A stretch of DNA of 56,531 bases from Methylobacter sp. (GTDB lineage: Bacteria > Pseudomonadota > Gammaproteobacteria > Methylococcales > Methylomonadaceae): NCBI GenBank assembly GCA_030679035.1, contig JAUXTH010000095.1, positions 1 to 56,531 on the forward strand, given 5' to 3'. Below, one piece after another: positions 1 through 11,034 of this stretch (the stretch's first letter is position 1; every line of letters starts with the position of its first letter). The position numbers were made by a program, and so were the translations under genes. The notes below the pieces were generated by a model that searched no databases, was not told the DNA's origin, and saw nothing but the letters and a program-made list of their open reading frames with translations.

Positions 1-43
1 AAACATTTTTTGCAATGTCTAAACCGATTGTCGTAATATTCAT
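1..43 (-). CDS. IS110-family transposase, N-terminal fragment cut by the window edge
   Basis: The reverse strand from 43 reads MNITTIGLDIAKNV and runs off the window. This is the characteristic opening of IS110/IS1111 transposases, where the Asp in GLDIAK is the first acidic residue of the RuvC-like DEDD catalytic domain. An AGAGGA ribosome binding site lies about 8 nt upstream of the ATG. Only 14 codons are visible, so the intactness of the gene cannot be judged. Confidence 0.75.
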   Translation of the reverse strand, partial: MNITTIGLDIAKNV

Positions 44-130
44 GGCGGATTCCTCTTCTTCATTAAGTGGTTGTTACTTTCTTCCACTTTGGCACATCGC
101 GATGCCGGAGGGAAGAGGAGGAGTCCATAC
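1..130 (-). mobile_element. End of an IS110/IS1111-type insertion sequence
   Basis: The transposase start at 43 is preceded by about 85 bp of non-coding DNA with a purine-rich stretch (GGAGGGAAGAGGAGGAG, around 108-124) of the sort found at the ends of IS110-family elements. These elements lack conventional long terminal inverted repeats and often make no target duplication, so the outer boundary near 125-135 is an estimate. Confidence 0.5.
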
Positions 131-143
131 CATTATCCTACAG

Positions 144-166
144 CGCTGATTTTTTAAAAATCAGCG
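144..166. terminator. Perfect 23-nt palindrome, likely terminator of the downstream minus-strand gene
   Basis: CGCTGATTTTT-T-AAAAATCAGCG is an 11-bp perfect inverted repeat around a single base. It lies 58 bp beyond the stop codon of the minus-strand Pat-like gene (224). The A/T half of each arm could supply the U-tract in either direction. It overlaps a dispersed repeat (151-200), so it may belong to the repeat rather than be a dedicated terminator. Confidence 0.5.
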
Positions 167-200
167 TAAATCCGCCCAATCCGTGTCATCCGCGTTCTAT
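151..200. repeat. Dispersed repeat arm, also present at 39420-39469
   Basis: Fifty bases here align without gaps to 39420-39469. The last 23 bases (AATCCGTGTCATCCGCGTTCTAT-like) differ at only two positions between copies. At the other locus the segment is one arm of a MITE-like inverted repeat; here the opposite arm is absent, so this is a partial copy next to the IS end. Confidence 0.65.
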
Positions 201-223
201 TTATATAAGCCAATAATCCAAAA

Positions 224-2905
224 TCACTGCCTCAAATCCTTAACAACCCGCACTACTTCATTATCACCAGCGATGGTTTCGATGCTGAAACCCAGCTTGG
301 TCATCAACGACAACATCGGCTTGTTAACCGCCAGCACTTCACCTTCAAAGAACGACATGCCTTTGGCCTTGGCGGTTTGCAGCAAGGTTTTCATCAGCCG
401 GGTGCCGATGCCCATGCACTGGCAGTCGTCGGCAACGACCAGAGCAAATTCCACCGAATGACCGTCGGGGTTGACCATGTAGCGGCCCACGCCCAACTCA
501 TTCGGCATGCTTTTATCGTCGGCAACCGCCACAAAGGCCATTTCGCGGTCGTAATCGATCTGGGTGAAGCGCACCACCATTTCCGGAGTAAGTTCCTGCA
601 AGGCCTGCATAAAACGGAAATATTTAGTGCGCTCGGATAAGCGGTGGACAAAGTCTTTTTCCATGCCTGCATCTTCAGGACGGATCGGCCTGATCGTAAT
701 ATTGGAGCCGTTGGCTAACTGGTATTGCTCGATCAATTCATGCGGATACGGATGGATCGCCATGTGCGAATAAGGGCTAAGCTGGTGCGATGTTTGCGCT
801 TTAATGCGAGCGTCAACCGCTATTACGCCGTGTTCGTCAACGATCAGCGGGTTAATATCCAGCTCCAAAATCTCCGGCAGTTCGCTGACCATGGTCGATA
901 CATTCAGCAATACATCGACCAGTGCTTGTTTATTGGCCGGAGGCAATTGACGGAACGCCTCCAGGTATTTGGCAGCCTTGGTTTTGGCGATCATTTGCTC
1001 AACCATATACGCATTCAGCGGGGGCAGGGCGACGGCATTGTCCTGCAAAATTTCCACCATCGTGCCGCCTAGGCCGACGCTGATCGCCGGGCCGAATACC
1101 GGATCCCTGACCACGCCTATCATCAGCTCGCGGCCGCTGGGGGATTTGAACATCGGTTCAACCGTCATGCCGACTTCGGTGATTTCGGGGTATTTTTGTT
1201 TAATGGCCGATTCCATTTCCATGAAGTTGTGTGAAATTTCCTGGACGCTGTTGATATTAAGCCGAACGCCGCCGATGTCGGATTTATGGCTGAACTCGGC
1301 CATATTGATTTTCAACACCACAGGAAAGCGCATCGTTTCAGCGGCAATCATCGCATCCTTGGCGCTGGAAACCTTGATGGTTTGGTTGACCGGAATATGG
1401 AACGCGGCCAGGATGGCTTTGGATTCCTGCGCGGTTAAAACTTGGCGGCCTTCCGAAAGCACCCGTTCGATAATCAAGCGGGCGCCATTAACATCCGGTG
1501 TCGCCAACTCATCGGTAGGGGAGGGGATTTGTTTCAGCAGGATTTGATTCTGGGTATAGCTGGCCAGGAATGAAAATGCATCGACGGCGATTTCCGGGGT
1601 ACTGAAATGGGCGACCTTGCTGTTGGCAAACAAGTCGCGGCCTTCCTGAACCCGTGCGCCGCCTGTCCATGAGGCCAGTACCGGCTTTTTGCTGGATTTT
1701 GCGGCTTCGATAACACATTCGGCGACCAGCGTCGGATTGGTCATCGCCTGAGGTGTCAGAATTACCAAGATGCCGTCGATATTTTTGTCTTTAAGGCAGA
1801 TTTCCAGCGCTTTCTGGTAACGTTCAGCGGTTGCGTCGCCCAGAATGTCGACCGGGTTGGCATGTGACCAGTGCACAGGCAAAACCTCGTCCAGCGCGGC
1901 GATGCTGGCAGCGCTCAGTTCCGCCATTTGTACGCCGACATCTTCGGCACGGTCGGTGCTCATCACGCCGGGGCCGCCGGCATTGGTGATAATCGCTAAG
2001 TGATCTTTTTTGACTACATAGTTGTTGGCCAAAACGCGGGCGGCGGAGAACAATTCATTAATGCTGTAAGCCCTGACCACACCGGCTCTGGCAATCGCTG
2101 CATCGAACACATTGTCGCCGCCGACCATAGCGCCGGTATGCGACATGGCCGCCTTGCAGCCCGCTTCATGGCGACCGGACTTGATCAGGATCACCGGCTT
2201 AAGACGCGCCGCCGCTTTTAGGCCGCTCAAAAAGCGGCGGGCATCTCGTATGCCTTCAACGTACATCAATATGCCGGTGGTTTTGCTGTCGGTGGCCAGA
2301 TAATCCAGCACCTCGCCGAAATCAATATCCGCCGCGCCGCCCATCGATACCACGGTCGAAAAGCCGATGTCCTGGGATTTGGCCCAATCCAGAATCGCCG
2401 TACACACCGCGCCGGATTGGGATAATAGAGCCAGACTGCCGTCCTTAACCGTGCCGTCGCCGAAGGTCGCATTCAGCTGTCCGCTGGGGCGAATCACGCC
2501 CAGACAGTTCGGGCCGATGATGCGGATGCTGTAGCGATGGGCGATGTCCAGAACTTCCTGTTGCAGCCGCTTGCCTTCCGCGCCCAGTTCGCCAAACCCC
2601 GCGCTGATAATGATGACCGACGTGACGCCTTTCTCGCCGCACTGACGCACTACGCCCGGAACGCTGGGCGCAGGCGTCGCAATCACCACCAGATCGAGAT
2701 CCTCGGGAACCGCATTAAGATCGGCATAAGCTTTTAAGCCTAACAAGGTTTCGCGTTTGTTGTTGACCGGATAAAGCCCGCCCTTAAAGCCAGCTTCCTG
2801 CATGTTAAGCAGCAGCCGGTAACCTACGCTTTCCTCGCGTTCGGACGCACCAACGATAGCAACGGATTTGGGGGTGAAAAAACGGTTCAGATAATGAGGG
2901 CCCAT
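224..2905 (-). CDS. Pat-type protein: ADP-forming acyl-CoA synthetase-like region fused to a GNAT acetyltransferase
   Basis: The 893-residue protein resembles Pat/YfiQ protein lysine acetyltransferases, which acetylate and inactivate acetyl-CoA synthetase and other enzymes. Domains in order: CoA-binding Rossmann domain at the N-terminus (FFTPKSVAIVGAS), succinyl-CoA-ligase-like flavodoxin domains (SGAVCTAILDWA, SHTGAMVGG), an ATP-grasp domain in the middle-to-late part, and a C-terminal GNAT fold (VGRYMVNPDG...ECQCMGIGTRLM region). The ATG at 2905 (MGPHYLNRFF) is chosen because GGAG sits 6 nt upstream; an upstream extension of 32 residues is open but lacks family similarity. The synthetase part is often inactive in this family, and activity here is not provable. 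Monocistronic, transcribed away from 3042. Confidence 0.85.
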   Translation of the reverse strand: MGPHYLNRFFTPKSVAIVGASEREESVGYRLLLNMQEAGFKGGLYPVNNKRETLLGLKAYADLNAVPEDLDLVVIATPAPSVPGVVRQCGEKGVTSVIIISAGFGELGAEGKRLQQEVLDIAHRYSIRIIGPNCLGVIRPSGQLNATFGDGTVKDGSLALLSQSGAVCTAILDWAKSQDIGFSTVVSMGGAADIDFGEVLDYLATDSKTTGILMYVEGIRDARRFLSGLKAAARLKPVILIKSGRHEAGCKAAMSHTGAMVGGDNVFDAAIARAGVVRAYSINELFSAARVLANNYVVKKDHLAIITNAGGPGVMSTDRAEDVGVQMAELSAASIAALDEVLPVHWSHANPVDILGDATAERYQKALEICLKDKNIDGILVILTPQAMTNPTLVAECVIEAAKSSKKPVLASWTGGARVQEGRDLFANSKVAHFSTPEIAVDAFSFLASYTQNQILLKQIPSPTDELATPDVNGARLIIERVLSEGRQVLTAQESKAILAAFHIPVNQTIKVSSAKDAMIAAETMRFPVVLKINMAEFSHKSDIGGVRLNINSVQEISHNFMEMESAIKQKYPEITEVGMTVEPMFKSPSGRELMIGVVRDPVFGPAISVGLGGTMVEILQDNAVALPPLNAYMVEQMIAKTKAAKYLEAFRQLPPANKQALVDVLLNVSTMVSELPEILELDINPLIVDEHGVIAVDARIKAQTSHQLSPYSHMAIHPYPHELIEQYQLANGSNITIRPIRPEDAGMEKDFVHRLSERTKYFRFMQALQELTPEMVVRFTQIDYDREMAFVAVADDKSMPNELGVGRYMVNPDGHSVEFALVVADDCQCMGIGTRLMKTLLQTAKAKGMSFFEGEVLAVNKPMLSLMTKLGFSIETIAGDNEVVRVVKDLRQ

Positions 2906-3041
2906 TGATGCTCCGGAAATAAGGAAAAGGAAATATGTTTTAGGGCAAAATTCTAGCATTGATGGGCAGGGGATCGGATTAAATTTTAGTGACAGTGCCA
3001 TAGGCAGCGCGATAAATTGCTACACTAACCTTTTTAAGTTG

Positions 3042-3605
3042 ATGGAAAGTATTTTGAGATATTTGATGACGCAGTCGCTGATCGGCGCGCTTTTTTGCTT
3101 AATGACTTATCAGCCGGTATTTGCCCATGCCGGAGTCGATCACAACAATAGCTGTTTCCTGACCGTGGGCGATACCCGATTGCGAATCAGCGGTTACCAG
3201 TTTCAGCCGGAGTTGGAAGGAAAACATTTCTGCCATTTCTTTCCTGAGCTTGGACAGACAGTGCTGGCGGTAGAGCCGTTGGCAGAGGGGCAGGAAAAGA
3301 CCTTGGTTACCCTGGAGTTGGCGGCATTGACGGCGTTAAATCCTGCCCAGGCTTTTACCGTAATCAAGCAGCAGCCTGAGCAATTGATGGGTGCGGGTCT
3401 TGTTTCAATCTCGCAAACCATTGGGAAGCGCGGCATCTACAGGCTTAATGTTACGTTACAGGATGTATCCAGCAATAGACAGCAGCAACGCTTTGTGTTT
3501 TTGGTGGGGTTTCCGGTGACAAAAATAATGGTGATGATTGCCGGATTATTGGTTTTGGTGATTGGGTTTGTAGCGGTGAGGGACTTTAAAAAGAAGGGCA
3601 GTTAA
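3042..3605 (+). CDS. Small exported or membrane-anchored protein of unknown function
   Basis: The 187-residue product has a hydrophobic N-terminus ending in a signal-peptidase-like site (QPVFAHA), a polar domain of about 125 residues with two Cys and several His (HNNSCFLTVGD, KHFCHFFPELG), and one C-terminal membrane helix (KIMVMIAGLLVLVIGFVAV) followed by basic residues. This predicts a periplasmic domain anchored to the inner membrane. The His/Cys content is compatible with metal or heme handling, but no motif proves it. The ATG at 3042 is preferred over an adjacent TTG; ATG 3066 is another candidate. Divergent from the Pat-like gene with 136 bp between starts. Family not recognised with certainty. 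Confidence 0.75.
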   Translation: MESILRYLMTQSLIGALFCLMTYQPVFAHAGVDHNNSCFLTVGDTRLRISGYQFQPELEGKHFCHFFPELGQTVLAVEPLAEGQEKTLVTLELAALTALNPAQAFTVIKQQPEQLMGAGLVSISQTIGKRGIYRLNVTLQDVSSNRQQQRFVFLVGFPVTKIMVMIAGLLVLVIGFVAVRDFKKKGS

Positions 3606-3652
3606 CAGTCTAAATAATTTGTCCCTCATCCTATCGCAATGCCATCAAGTTA

Positions 3653-3734
3653 AGCGGCGTAGGAGCGGGCTATGCCCGCGATGATGCCGCTAAAACGCAG
3701 CAACTGTTGTCTAAATGTCGCGGGTGCGGCCCGC
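3653..3734. repeat. REP-like palindromic repeat pair
   Basis: Two hairpins lie in the intergenic space. The first has outer arms AGCGGC/GCCGCT (3653-3658, 3686-3691) enclosing inner arms GCGGGC/GCCCGC (3665-3670, 3674-3679). The second is GCGGG/CCCGC (3720-3724, 3730-3734). The GTAGGAGCGGGC...GCCCGC motif is typical of REP elements in gammaproteobacteria. The rest of the 263-bp gap before rfbB shows no gene; a rfbB promoter is likely near 3800-3850 but no clear -35/-10 pair stands out. Confidence 0.6.
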
Positions 3735-3868
3735 ACATAATGTTATTAATGCGCTGAACTTAATCTTAACTTAATGGTATTGCCCCCTATCGTAGGTTAA
3801 AATGCGCTTAATTATAGTCAGGTAGCGCGCCAACTTTGTCGAGCGCCAGCAAGTTTTAGGCATATTAA

Positions 3869-4948
3869 ATGATATTAGTAACAGGCGGTGCCGGGTTTAT
3901 CGGTGCGAATTTTGTATTGGACTGGCTGGCTCAATCCGATGAACAGGTCATCAACCTCGACGCACTCACCTACGCAGGCAATCGCGAGAATCTAGCCTCG
4001 CTGTCCGGTGATGAACGGCATATTTTCGTGCAAGGCGACATCGCCGATTCAGCGTTGGTAAGCAGCCTGCTAGCCCAGCACCAACCCAGAGCCATCATCA
4101 ATTTCGCCGCCGAGAGCCATGTGGATCGTTCCATCCACGGCCCGGAAGACTTCATCCAAACCAACATCGTCGGCACCTTCCGCTTGCTGGAAGCGGTGCG
4201 CGGCTACTGGAGCAATCTGCAAGACGAGGCTAAGCAAAATTTTCGCTTCCTGCATGTCTCCACCGATGAAGTCTACGGTTCGCTCGCTAAAGACGATCCC
4301 GCCTTTACCGAAACTCACCGCTACGAGCCCAACAGCCCTTACTCGGCGAGCAAGGCCGCCAGCGATCATCTGGTGCGCGCCTACCACCATACTTATGGCT
4401 TGCCGGTGTTGACCACCAATTGCTCCAACAACTACGGCCCGTTTCACTTCCCGGAAAAGCTCATCCCGCTGATGATCGTCAATGCGCTTGCAGGGAAGCC
4501 CTTGCCTGTATACGGCGACGGCCAGCAAATCCGCGACTGGCTCTATGTCAAAGACCATTGCAGCGCCATTCGCCGTGTGCTGGAAGCAGGCTGCGTCGGC
4601 GAGGTCTACAACATCGGCGGCTGGAATGAAAAGCCCAACATCGACATCGTCCACACGGTTTGCGACATCCTCGACGAGCTGCGGCCACTTTCTGACGATC
4701 ACTCGGCAACGTCCACTTACCGGAATTTAATCACCTATGTTACGGATCGCCCCGGACACGATCGCCGCTACGCGATTGATGCGAGCAAAATAGAGCGAGA
4801 TCTCGGCTGGAAGCCTGCCGAAACCTTCGACACCGGCATACGTAAAACCGTGCAGTGGTATCTGGAAAATCAGGGCTGGGTAGCCAACGTCCAATCCGGT
4901 AGTTACCGGGAATGGGTGGAAAAGAACTATACAGGGCGTGCCGCATGA
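3869..4948 (+). CDS. rfbB: dTDP-glucose 4,6-dehydratase
   Basis: This enzyme converts dTDP-glucose to dTDP-4-keto-6-deoxyglucose, the second step of dTDP-L-rhamnose synthesis. The 359-residue length matches the family. The N-terminal NAD-binding GGAGFIG motif is intact, as are STDEVYG and the catalytic YSASK (Tyr-x3-Lys) of extended short-chain dehydrogenases. The stop overlaps the rfbD start (ATGA), the first of three such overlaps, so rfbBDAC is one translationally coupled operon. The product feeds O-antigen or exopolysaccharide synthesis, although no glycosyltransferase gene is adjacent. Confidence 0.96.
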   Translation: MILVTGGAGFIGANFVLDWLAQSDEQVINLDALTYAGNRENLASLSGDERHIFVQGDIADSALVSSLLAQHQPRAIINFAAESHVDRSIHGPEDFIQTNIVGTFRLLEAVRGYWSNLQDEAKQNFRFLHVSTDEVYGSLAKDDPAFTETHRYEPNSPYSASKAASDHLVRAYHHTYGLPVLTTNCSNNYGPFHFPEKLIPLMIVNALAGKPLPVYGDGQQIRDWLYVKDHCSAIRRVLEAGCVGEVYNIGGWNEKPNIDIVHTVCDILDELRPLSDDHSATSTYRNLITYVTDRPGHDRRYAIDASKIERDLGWKPAETFDTGIRKTVQWYLENQGWVANVQSGSYREWVEKNYTGRAA

Positions 4949-5856
4949 CGCCTTTGAAAATCCTGCTGTTCGGCAAAGGCGGTCAAGTCGGCTGGGAGCT
5001 GCAACGCAGCCTTGCGCCCTTGGGGGAACTGGTGGCGCTGGATGCCGACAGCCGGGATCTGTGCGGCGACTTCACCAACCTGGAAGGCATCGCCCAAACC
5101 ATTCGCGCCGTTGCACCGGACATCATCGTCAATGCCGCTGCACATACCGCCGTCGATAAAGCCGAGAGCGAGGCGGACTTCGCCCGCACCATCAACGCAC
5201 TGGCTCCGGGCGTTTTGGCCCAGGAAGCCAAGCGCAACGGGGCATGGCTTGTTCATTACTCCACCGACTATGTGTTTGACGGCAGTGGCGACACGCCGTG
5301 GCTGGAAACCGATGGTACCGGCCCCTTGAGTATTTACGGAAAAACCAAACTGGAAGGCGAAGAAGCCATACGTGCCTCGGGCTGCCAGCACCTGATCTTT
5401 CGCACCAGCTGGGTTTATGCTGCGCGCGGAGGCAACTTTGCCAAAACCATGCTGAAACTCGCACAAGATCGGGACAGCCTGAAAGTCATCAACGACCAGA
5501 TCGGCGCGCCCACCGGTGCCGATCTGCTGGCGGATGTAACCGCCCATGCCATTCGCACGGCCTTGCAGCGTCCTGATGTCAGCGGCCTGTATCACATGGT
5601 TGCAGGGGGCGAGACCTCCTGGCACGGCTATGCCAGTTTTGTAATCGAGTATGCTCGTCAAATCGGCATCAGCATCAAGGTTGCACCGGAGGCGATTGAG
5701 CCGGTGCCTGCCAGCGCATTCCCATTGCCCGCCCCGCGCCCCAAAAACTCGCGTTTGGATACGCGCAAACTGCAAAACATTTTCGGATTGACGCTACCCC
5801 ACTGGCAAAGCGGCGTTAACCGTATGCTCACTGAAATTCTTGAGAAACAATCATGA
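4945..5856 (+). CDS. rfbD: dTDP-4-dehydrorhamnose reductase
   Basis: This NAD(P)H-dependent enzyme makes dTDP-L-rhamnose from the 4-keto intermediate, the last pathway step. The 303-residue protein starts [16 protein letters not shown], a GxxGxxG-type nucleotide-binding motif, and carries STDYVFDG and the catalytic YGKTKLEGE (Tyr-x3-Lys). The ATG at 4945 overlaps the rfbB stop by 4 bp and fits family N-termini; an in-frame extension to 4912 lies inside rfbB and is rejected. In this operon rfbD precedes rfbA and rfbC. Confidence 0.96.
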   Translation: MTPLKILLFGKGGQVGWELQRSLAPLGELVALDADSRDLCGDFTNLEGIAQTIRAVAPDIIVNAAAHTAVDKAESEADFARTINALAPGVLAQEAKRNGAWLVHYSTDYVFDGSGDTPWLETDGTGPLSIYGKTKLEGEEAIRASGCQHLIFRTSWVYAARGGNFAKTMLKLAQDRDSLKVINDQIGAPTGADLLADVTAHAIRTALQRPDVSGLYHMVAGGETSWHGYASFVIEYARQIGISIKVAPEAIEPVPASAFPLPAPRPKNSRLDTRKLQNIFGLTLPHWQSGVNRMLTEILEKQS

Positions 5857-6740
5857 CCCAACGCAAAGGCATTATTCTCGCCGGCGGCTCCGGCACCCGG
5901 CTGTACCCGGTGACCAAGGTAGTCTCCAAGCAACTGCTGCCGATTTACGATAAGCCGATGATCTACTACCCGCTCAGCACCCTGATGCTGGCTGGCATTC
6001 GAGACATCCTTATCATCTCCACGCCGCAGGATACGCCGCGCTTTGAGCAGTTGCTCGGCGACGGCAGCGACTGGGGGCTGAACCTGCAATACGCCGTGCA
6101 ACCCAGCCCGGACGGCCTTGCCCAAGCCTTCATCATCGGCAAAGACTTCATCGGCAACGCTGCCAGCGCCTTGGTGCTGGGCGACAACATCTTCTACGGC
6201 CATGATCTGCAAATTCAGCTTGAAAATGCTACAGCGCGCGAACAAGGTGCCACTGTTTTTGCCTACCATGTGCTGGATCCCGAGCGTTATGGCGTGGTAG
6301 CCTTCGATGCACAAGGCCGCGCCACCAGCCTGGAAGAAAAGCCCGCAAGCCCGAAAAGCAACTATGCCGTCACCGGCCTGTATTTCTACGACAATCAGGT
6401 CGTCGACATTGCGGCCAACCTCAAGCCATCTGCTCGGGGCGAGCTGGAGATTACCGACCTGAACCGCATTTACCTCGAACGCGACCAACTCAATGTGGAA
6501 ATCATGGGACGAGGTTATGCCTGGCTAGATACAGGCACTCACGAGAGCCTGATCGAAGCCAGCAATTTCATCGAGACCATCGAACATAGGCAGGGCTTGA
6601 AAGTAGCTTGCCCGGAAGAAATCGCCTACCGCAAAGGCTTCATTAATGCCGAACAACTGGAAAGACTGGCGCTGCCGCTGGCTAAAAACGGCTACGGGCA
6701 ATACCTGCAACGCTTGCTGAAAGAAGGAGCACAGCCATGA
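5853..6740 (+). CDS. rfbA: Glucose-1-phosphate thymidylyltransferase
   Basis: This enzyme forms dTDP-glucose from dTTP and glucose-1-phosphate, the committed step of the pathway, and is usually feedback-inhibited by dTDP-rhamnose. The 295-residue protein begins with the nucleotidyltransferase signature [14 protein letters not shown] and includes VLGDNIFYG and [20 protein letters not shown], all typical of RmlA. It overlaps rfbD by 4 bp (ATGA) and ends overlapping rfbC in the same way. Confidence 0.97.
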   Translation: MTQRKGIILAGGSGTRLYPVTKVVSKQLLPIYDKPMIYYPLSTLMLAGIRDILIISTPQDTPRFEQLLGDGSDWGLNLQYAVQPSPDGLAQAFIIGKDFIGNAASALVLGDNIFYGHDLQIQLENATAREQGATVFAYHVLDPERYGVVAFDAQGRATSLEEKPASPKSNYAVTGLYFYDNQVVDIAANLKPSARGELEITDLNRIYLERDQLNVEIMGRGYAWLDTGTHESLIEASNFIETIEHRQGLKVACPEEIAYRKGFINAEQLERLALPLAKNGYGQYLQRLLKEGAQP

Positions 6741-7282
6741 AAGTTATCCCCACCGCTATCCCTGACGTGCTTATCATCGAGCCCAAAGTGTTCGGCGATG
6801 AGCGCGGCTTCTTTTTTGAAAGTTATAACCGCCGCCAATTCGCCGAATTGACCGGGCGGGACGTGGATTTCGTGCAAGACAACCACAGTCGCTCAGCCAA
6901 AAATGTGCTACGCGGTCTGCATTACCAAATACAGTACCCCCAAGGTAAACTGGTGCGCGTGGTGCAGGGTGCTGTATTTGATGTGGCCGTGGATATCCGC
7001 CGCAGCTCACCGACCTTTGGGCGGCATGTGACAGAAGAATTGTCGGCTGAAAACAAACGCATGCTTTGGGTTCCAGAAGGCTTCGCGCATGGTTTTGTGG
7101 TTATTTCGGATACTGCGGAGTTTCTCTACAAAACCACCGACTATTGGGCGCCTGAATTCGAGCGCAGCATTGCCTGGAATGACCCGGCCATCGGTATCGA
7201 ATGGCCCATCCAAGGCGAACCGGCCTTGTCTGCAAAAGATCAACAAGGCAAGCTATTGGCAGAAGCTGAGCATTTTGCCTGA
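6737..7282 (+). CDS. rfbC: dTDP-4-dehydrorhamnose 3,5-epimerase
   Basis: This is a cupin-fold epimerase that converts dTDP-4-keto-6-deoxyglucose to the L-lyxo form before reduction by RfbD. The 181 residues match the family. The motifs [31 protein letters not shown] (containing the catalytic His) and VPEGFAHGF are conserved. It is the last gene of the operon, coupled to rfbA by an ATGA overlap, and convergent with a small membrane-protein gene that ends at 7320. Confidence 0.96.
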   Translation: MKVIPTAIPDVLIIEPKVFGDERGFFFESYNRRQFAELTGRDVDFVQDNHSRSAKNVLRGLHYQIQYPQGKLVRVVQGAVFDVAVDIRRSSPTFGRHVTEELSAENKRMLWVPEGFAHGFVVISDTAEFLYKTTDYWAPEFERSIAWNDPAIGIEWPIQGEPALSAKDQQGKLLAEAEHFA

Positions 7283-7290
7283 TTAGCAGG

Positions 7291-7317
7291 GGGCAACCCA
7301 AAATCCCTGGTTTGCCC
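7291..7317. terminator. Possible bidirectional terminator between convergent genes
   Basis: GGGCAACC (7291-7298) can pair with GGTTTGCCC (7309-7317) between the rfbC stop and the stop of the converging gene. The following plus-strand TATGTTTTAG is only a weak T-tract, so the call rests mainly on position. Confidence 0.4.
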
Positions 7318-7319
7318 GC

Positions 7320-7508
7320 CTATGTTTTAGTCCAATAAAACAATAAACTGAAAATAATCAGCTGCAGAAATACCAGCCCCCAGAAATAAAGCCCGAACAG
7401 CACGGCTTTGACTTGTATCGGTTGCTCGGGAGAATTGCGTCTGACGATAACAACGCCGCCCAGAGTCGCCAGTAGTGCTATGACGGCTCCGGTTAACGCA
7501 AGGTTCAT
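7320..7508 (-). CDS. Small two-helix membrane protein downstream of ftsK
   Basis: The 62-residue product consists of two hydrophobic segments (MNLALTGAVIALLATLGGVVI and LFGLYFWGLVFLQLIIFSLLFYW) joined by a short polar loop (RRNSPEQPIQ), predicting a hairpin inner-membrane protein. Its ATG lies 2 bp past the ftsK stop, so the two are surely cotranscribed and probably coupled. No family is recognised. In many gammaproteobacteria lolA follows ftsK; that gene is not here. Confidence 0.7.
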   Translation of the reverse strand: MNLALTGAVIALLATLGGVVIVRRNSPEQPIQVKAVLFGLYFWGLVFLQLIIFSLLFYWTKT

Positions 7509-7510
7509 TG

Positions 7511-9787
7511 TTAAGCTCTTACGGGCGGCGGCGCCAGCACGACTCTTGAGCCATTGCTTTCCGCGGCACTGACGACACCTGCCGCCTCCATGTCTTCAAT
7601 CATCGTTGCAGCTCGGTTGTAGCCGACTTTAAAGCGCCGTTGTACGCTGGATATTGAGGCTTTGCGGGTCTCCGTGACAAATTGCACGGCTTCGTCATAC
7701 AAGGCGTCACTTTCGGAATCGCCGCCACTGCCGCCCATGCTGTAGCCATCGCTGGAATAATCGGAAGGCTCGCGGGTGATGGCTTCCAGATAATTGGGCG
7801 GTGCGGTTTGTTTTAGAAACTCAACCACGCGATGCACTTCATGGTCATCGACAAAAGCGCCGTGAGCACGGATCGGAATGCTGGTGCCCGAAGGTAAAAA
7901 CAGCATGTCGCCGTTGCCCAGCAGGGTTTCCGCGCCGCCTTGATCGAGTATGGTGCGCGAGTCGATGCGTGATGATACCTGGAATGAAATTCGGGTCGGC
8001 ACGTTGGCTTTGATCAGGCCGGTCAATACGTCGACCGATGGGCGCTGGGTGGCCAGGATCAAATGGATGCCTGCCGCACGGGCTTTTTGCGCCAGACGGG
8101 CGATCAGCTCTTCAACTTTTTTACCGACGATCATCATCATGTCGGCTAATTCGTCGATGACAATGACGATGCTGGGCAGGGTGCTTAAGGTCGGATACTC
8201 TTCGCCTTCTTCCAGCGGGTTGATCATTTGGAACATCGGGTCTCTGATGGTCTCGCCTCTTGCGGTTGCGTCTTCTATCAACTGATTGAATCCGGCAAGG
8301 TTCCTGACACCCATTTTGGACATCAACTTATAGCGTCTTTCCATTTCGGCAACCGCCCAGCGCAATGCATTGCTGGCTTCCTTCATGTCAGTTACAACGG
8401 GGGTCAACAAGTGCGGGATGCCTTCATATACCGATAATTCCAGCATCTTCGGGTCGATCATGATCAAGCGCACCTGTTCCGGCGTCGCTTTATACAGCAG
8501 ACTGAGGATCATGGTGTTGATGGCGACCGACTTACCGGAGCCGGTGGTACCGGCAACCAGTGCATGGGGCATTTTGCCGAGATCGGCAACCATCGGCGTG
8601 CCGGAAATGTCCTTGCCCATCGCCAGGGTCAACATGGATTTGGACTTTTCAAACGGCGCAGACACCAATAACTCGCGCAAAGTCACCATTTCCCGTTCCC
8701 GGTTGGGAATTTCAAGGCCGACTACGGATTTGCCGGGGATGATTTCGACGATGCGAACGCTGGTCACCGATAAGGCTCTGGCCAAATCTTTAGACAAGGT
8801 GCTGATGCGGCTGACTTTAACGCCAGCCGCAGGTTGCAATTCAAAACGGGTGATAACGGGGCCAGGATGAAAGCCGACGACGGTGACGGCAACGTTAAAA
8901 TCGGCCAGAATCTCTTCCACCAAGCGCGACATGTCTTCCAATTCGCTTTGCGAATAACCGATTACGCGGGTATCGCGGTGATCCAGCAACTCCAGGGAAG
9001 GCAACACGCCTTTGCTGGCGTCATATTTAATGGTTGGCTGTTTTTTGGGCGGGATACTGTTTTTTGTCGGTTTTTCTGCCGGTTTTTCGATAATGGGGCT
9101 GGCTTTGGCGCTGGTTTTTCTCTTCAGCTCGGATTTTTCCGGGTTACCGGCCGGCATCTGGCTGCGCTTGGCCGAACGATCCTGCACTAAGCCCAAAACG
9201 CCGCCAAACAGAACTTGGCAGATAACCACCGTACATTTACCGATGGTATCTATCAACGCGATCCATGACAGTCCGGTAACCAAAGTCACCCCGGCCAGTA
9301 AAACCACCAACAAGAACAATGTCGCCCCCGAATTACCGAGCACCACCAGCAATGCATTGCCGGTTTCCTGGCCTAAAATGCCTCCGGTGTTGCTGGGCAG
9401 TTCAACGCCTATTCTTAGCAGATACAAGTTCATTAACGCAGAGCCGGAAATAATGGTCGCTATAGAGCCTATCCATTGCAGCGCGATAATCATTTTTTCG
9501 CGGCCCTGCTTGCCCTGCGTGTAGACCAGATAGCCTTGCCAGAAGATAATGACCGGAAACAGGTAAGCGGCCAAGCCAAAACAGCTGAGCATGAAATCAG
9601 CGATCCACGCGCCAAAAACACCGCAAGCGTTAGAGACAGCCTGCACTGAGCCGCTATGCGTCCAGCCCGCATCCTCGTTACTAAACGTGATCAGCGAGAT
9701 TAAAAAAAATAATGCGCATGCAATGAAGCCTAATAAAGCAACTTCACGCAAGCCGCGAAAGGTCTTTTCTTCCATTACAGCAGCCAT
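7511..9787 (-). CDS. ftsK: DNA translocase FtsK
   Basis: FtsK is a division-septum DNA pump that aligns chromosome dimers at dif and activates XerCD. The 758-residue protein has four or more N-terminal membrane helices, a short basic/Pro linker (about residues 205-255), the motor domain with Walker A GTTGSGKS and Walker [14 protein letters not shown], and a C-terminal winged-helix gamma domain ([22 protein letters not shown]) that reads KOPS sites. The linker is much shorter than in E. coli FtsK (1329 residues), the usual short form. ATG 9787 is chosen over an upstream TTG; ATG 9775 is also possible. Divergent from trxB, as in many gammaproteobacteria. Confidence 0.95.
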   Translation of the reverse strand: MAAVMEEKTFRGLREVALLGFIACALFFLISLITFSNEDAGWTHSGSVQAVSNACGVFGAWIADFMLSCFGLAAYLFPVIIFWQGYLVYTQGKQGREKMIIALQWIGSIATIISGSALMNLYLLRIGVELPSNTGGILGQETGNALLVVLGNSGATLFLLVVLLAGVTLVTGLSWIALIDTIGKCTVVICQVLFGGVLGLVQDRSAKRSQMPAGNPEKSELKRKTSAKASPIIEKPAEKPTKNSIPPKKQPTIKYDASKGVLPSLELLDHRDTRVIGYSQSELEDMSRLVEEILADFNVAVTVVGFHPGPVITRFELQPAAGVKVSRISTLSKDLARALSVTSVRIVEIIPGKSVVGLEIPNREREMVTLRELLVSAPFEKSKSMLTLAMGKDISGTPMVADLGKMPHALVAGTTGSGKSVAINTMILSLLYKATPEQVRLIMIDPKMLELSVYEGIPHLLTPVVTDMKEASNALRWAVAEMERRYKLMSKMGVRNLAGFNQLIEDATARGETIRDPMFQMINPLEEGEEYPTLSTLPSIVIVIDELADMMMIVGKKVEELIARLAQKARAAGIHLILATQRPSVDVLTGLIKANVPTRISFQVSSRIDSRTILDQGGAETLLGNGDMLFLPSGTSIPIRAHGAFVDDHEVHRVVEFLKQTAPPNYLEAITREPSDYSSDGYSMGGSGGDSESDALYDEAVQFVTETRKASISSVQRRFKVGYNRAATMIEDMEAAGVVSAAESNGSRVVLAPPPVRA

Positions 9788-9955
9788 AGTCAACAACTCG
9801 TCAGATAAATTACTAATAAAACATGATTATAGATCAATAATGAGATAGTTCACATTAATAATGTCGGCAATAAATGCCAGTTCGCATTTTGGTGGTTATC
9901 CGTAGGCTTTGCCGATAAAACAGTTTACGAATCCCGCTTTCCTCTGCATAATTAA

Positions 9956-10942
<987 letters not shown>

Positions 10943-10951
10943 AATTAGGTT

Positions 10952-11031
10952 AAAGGCTAAAGGCAAAGGGCTCAAGGCGAAAAAAACATACTCCAATACC
11001 GCGCTCCTTTCGCCCGTTGTCGGTAGCCTTT
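10952..11031. repeat. Palindromic intergenic repeat just upstream of aat
   Basis: Nested inverted repeats AAAGGCTA/TAGCCTTT (10952-10959, 11024-11031) and GGCGAAA/TTTCGCC (10976-10982, 11008-11014) flank a short centre. The right arm ends 3 bp before the aat ATG, so the element probably occupies the aat ribosome-binding region. The AAAGGCTAAAGGC wording is typical of dispersed bacterial intergenic repeats. Confidence 0.5.
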
Positions 11032-11034
11032 CAG

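Noticed and set aside
3869-7282. rfbBDAC as a horizontally acquired islet
   Set aside because: The block looks somewhat more GC-rich than its neighbours, but there are no mobile-element traces around it other than a REP pair, and I cannot compute composition statistics here.
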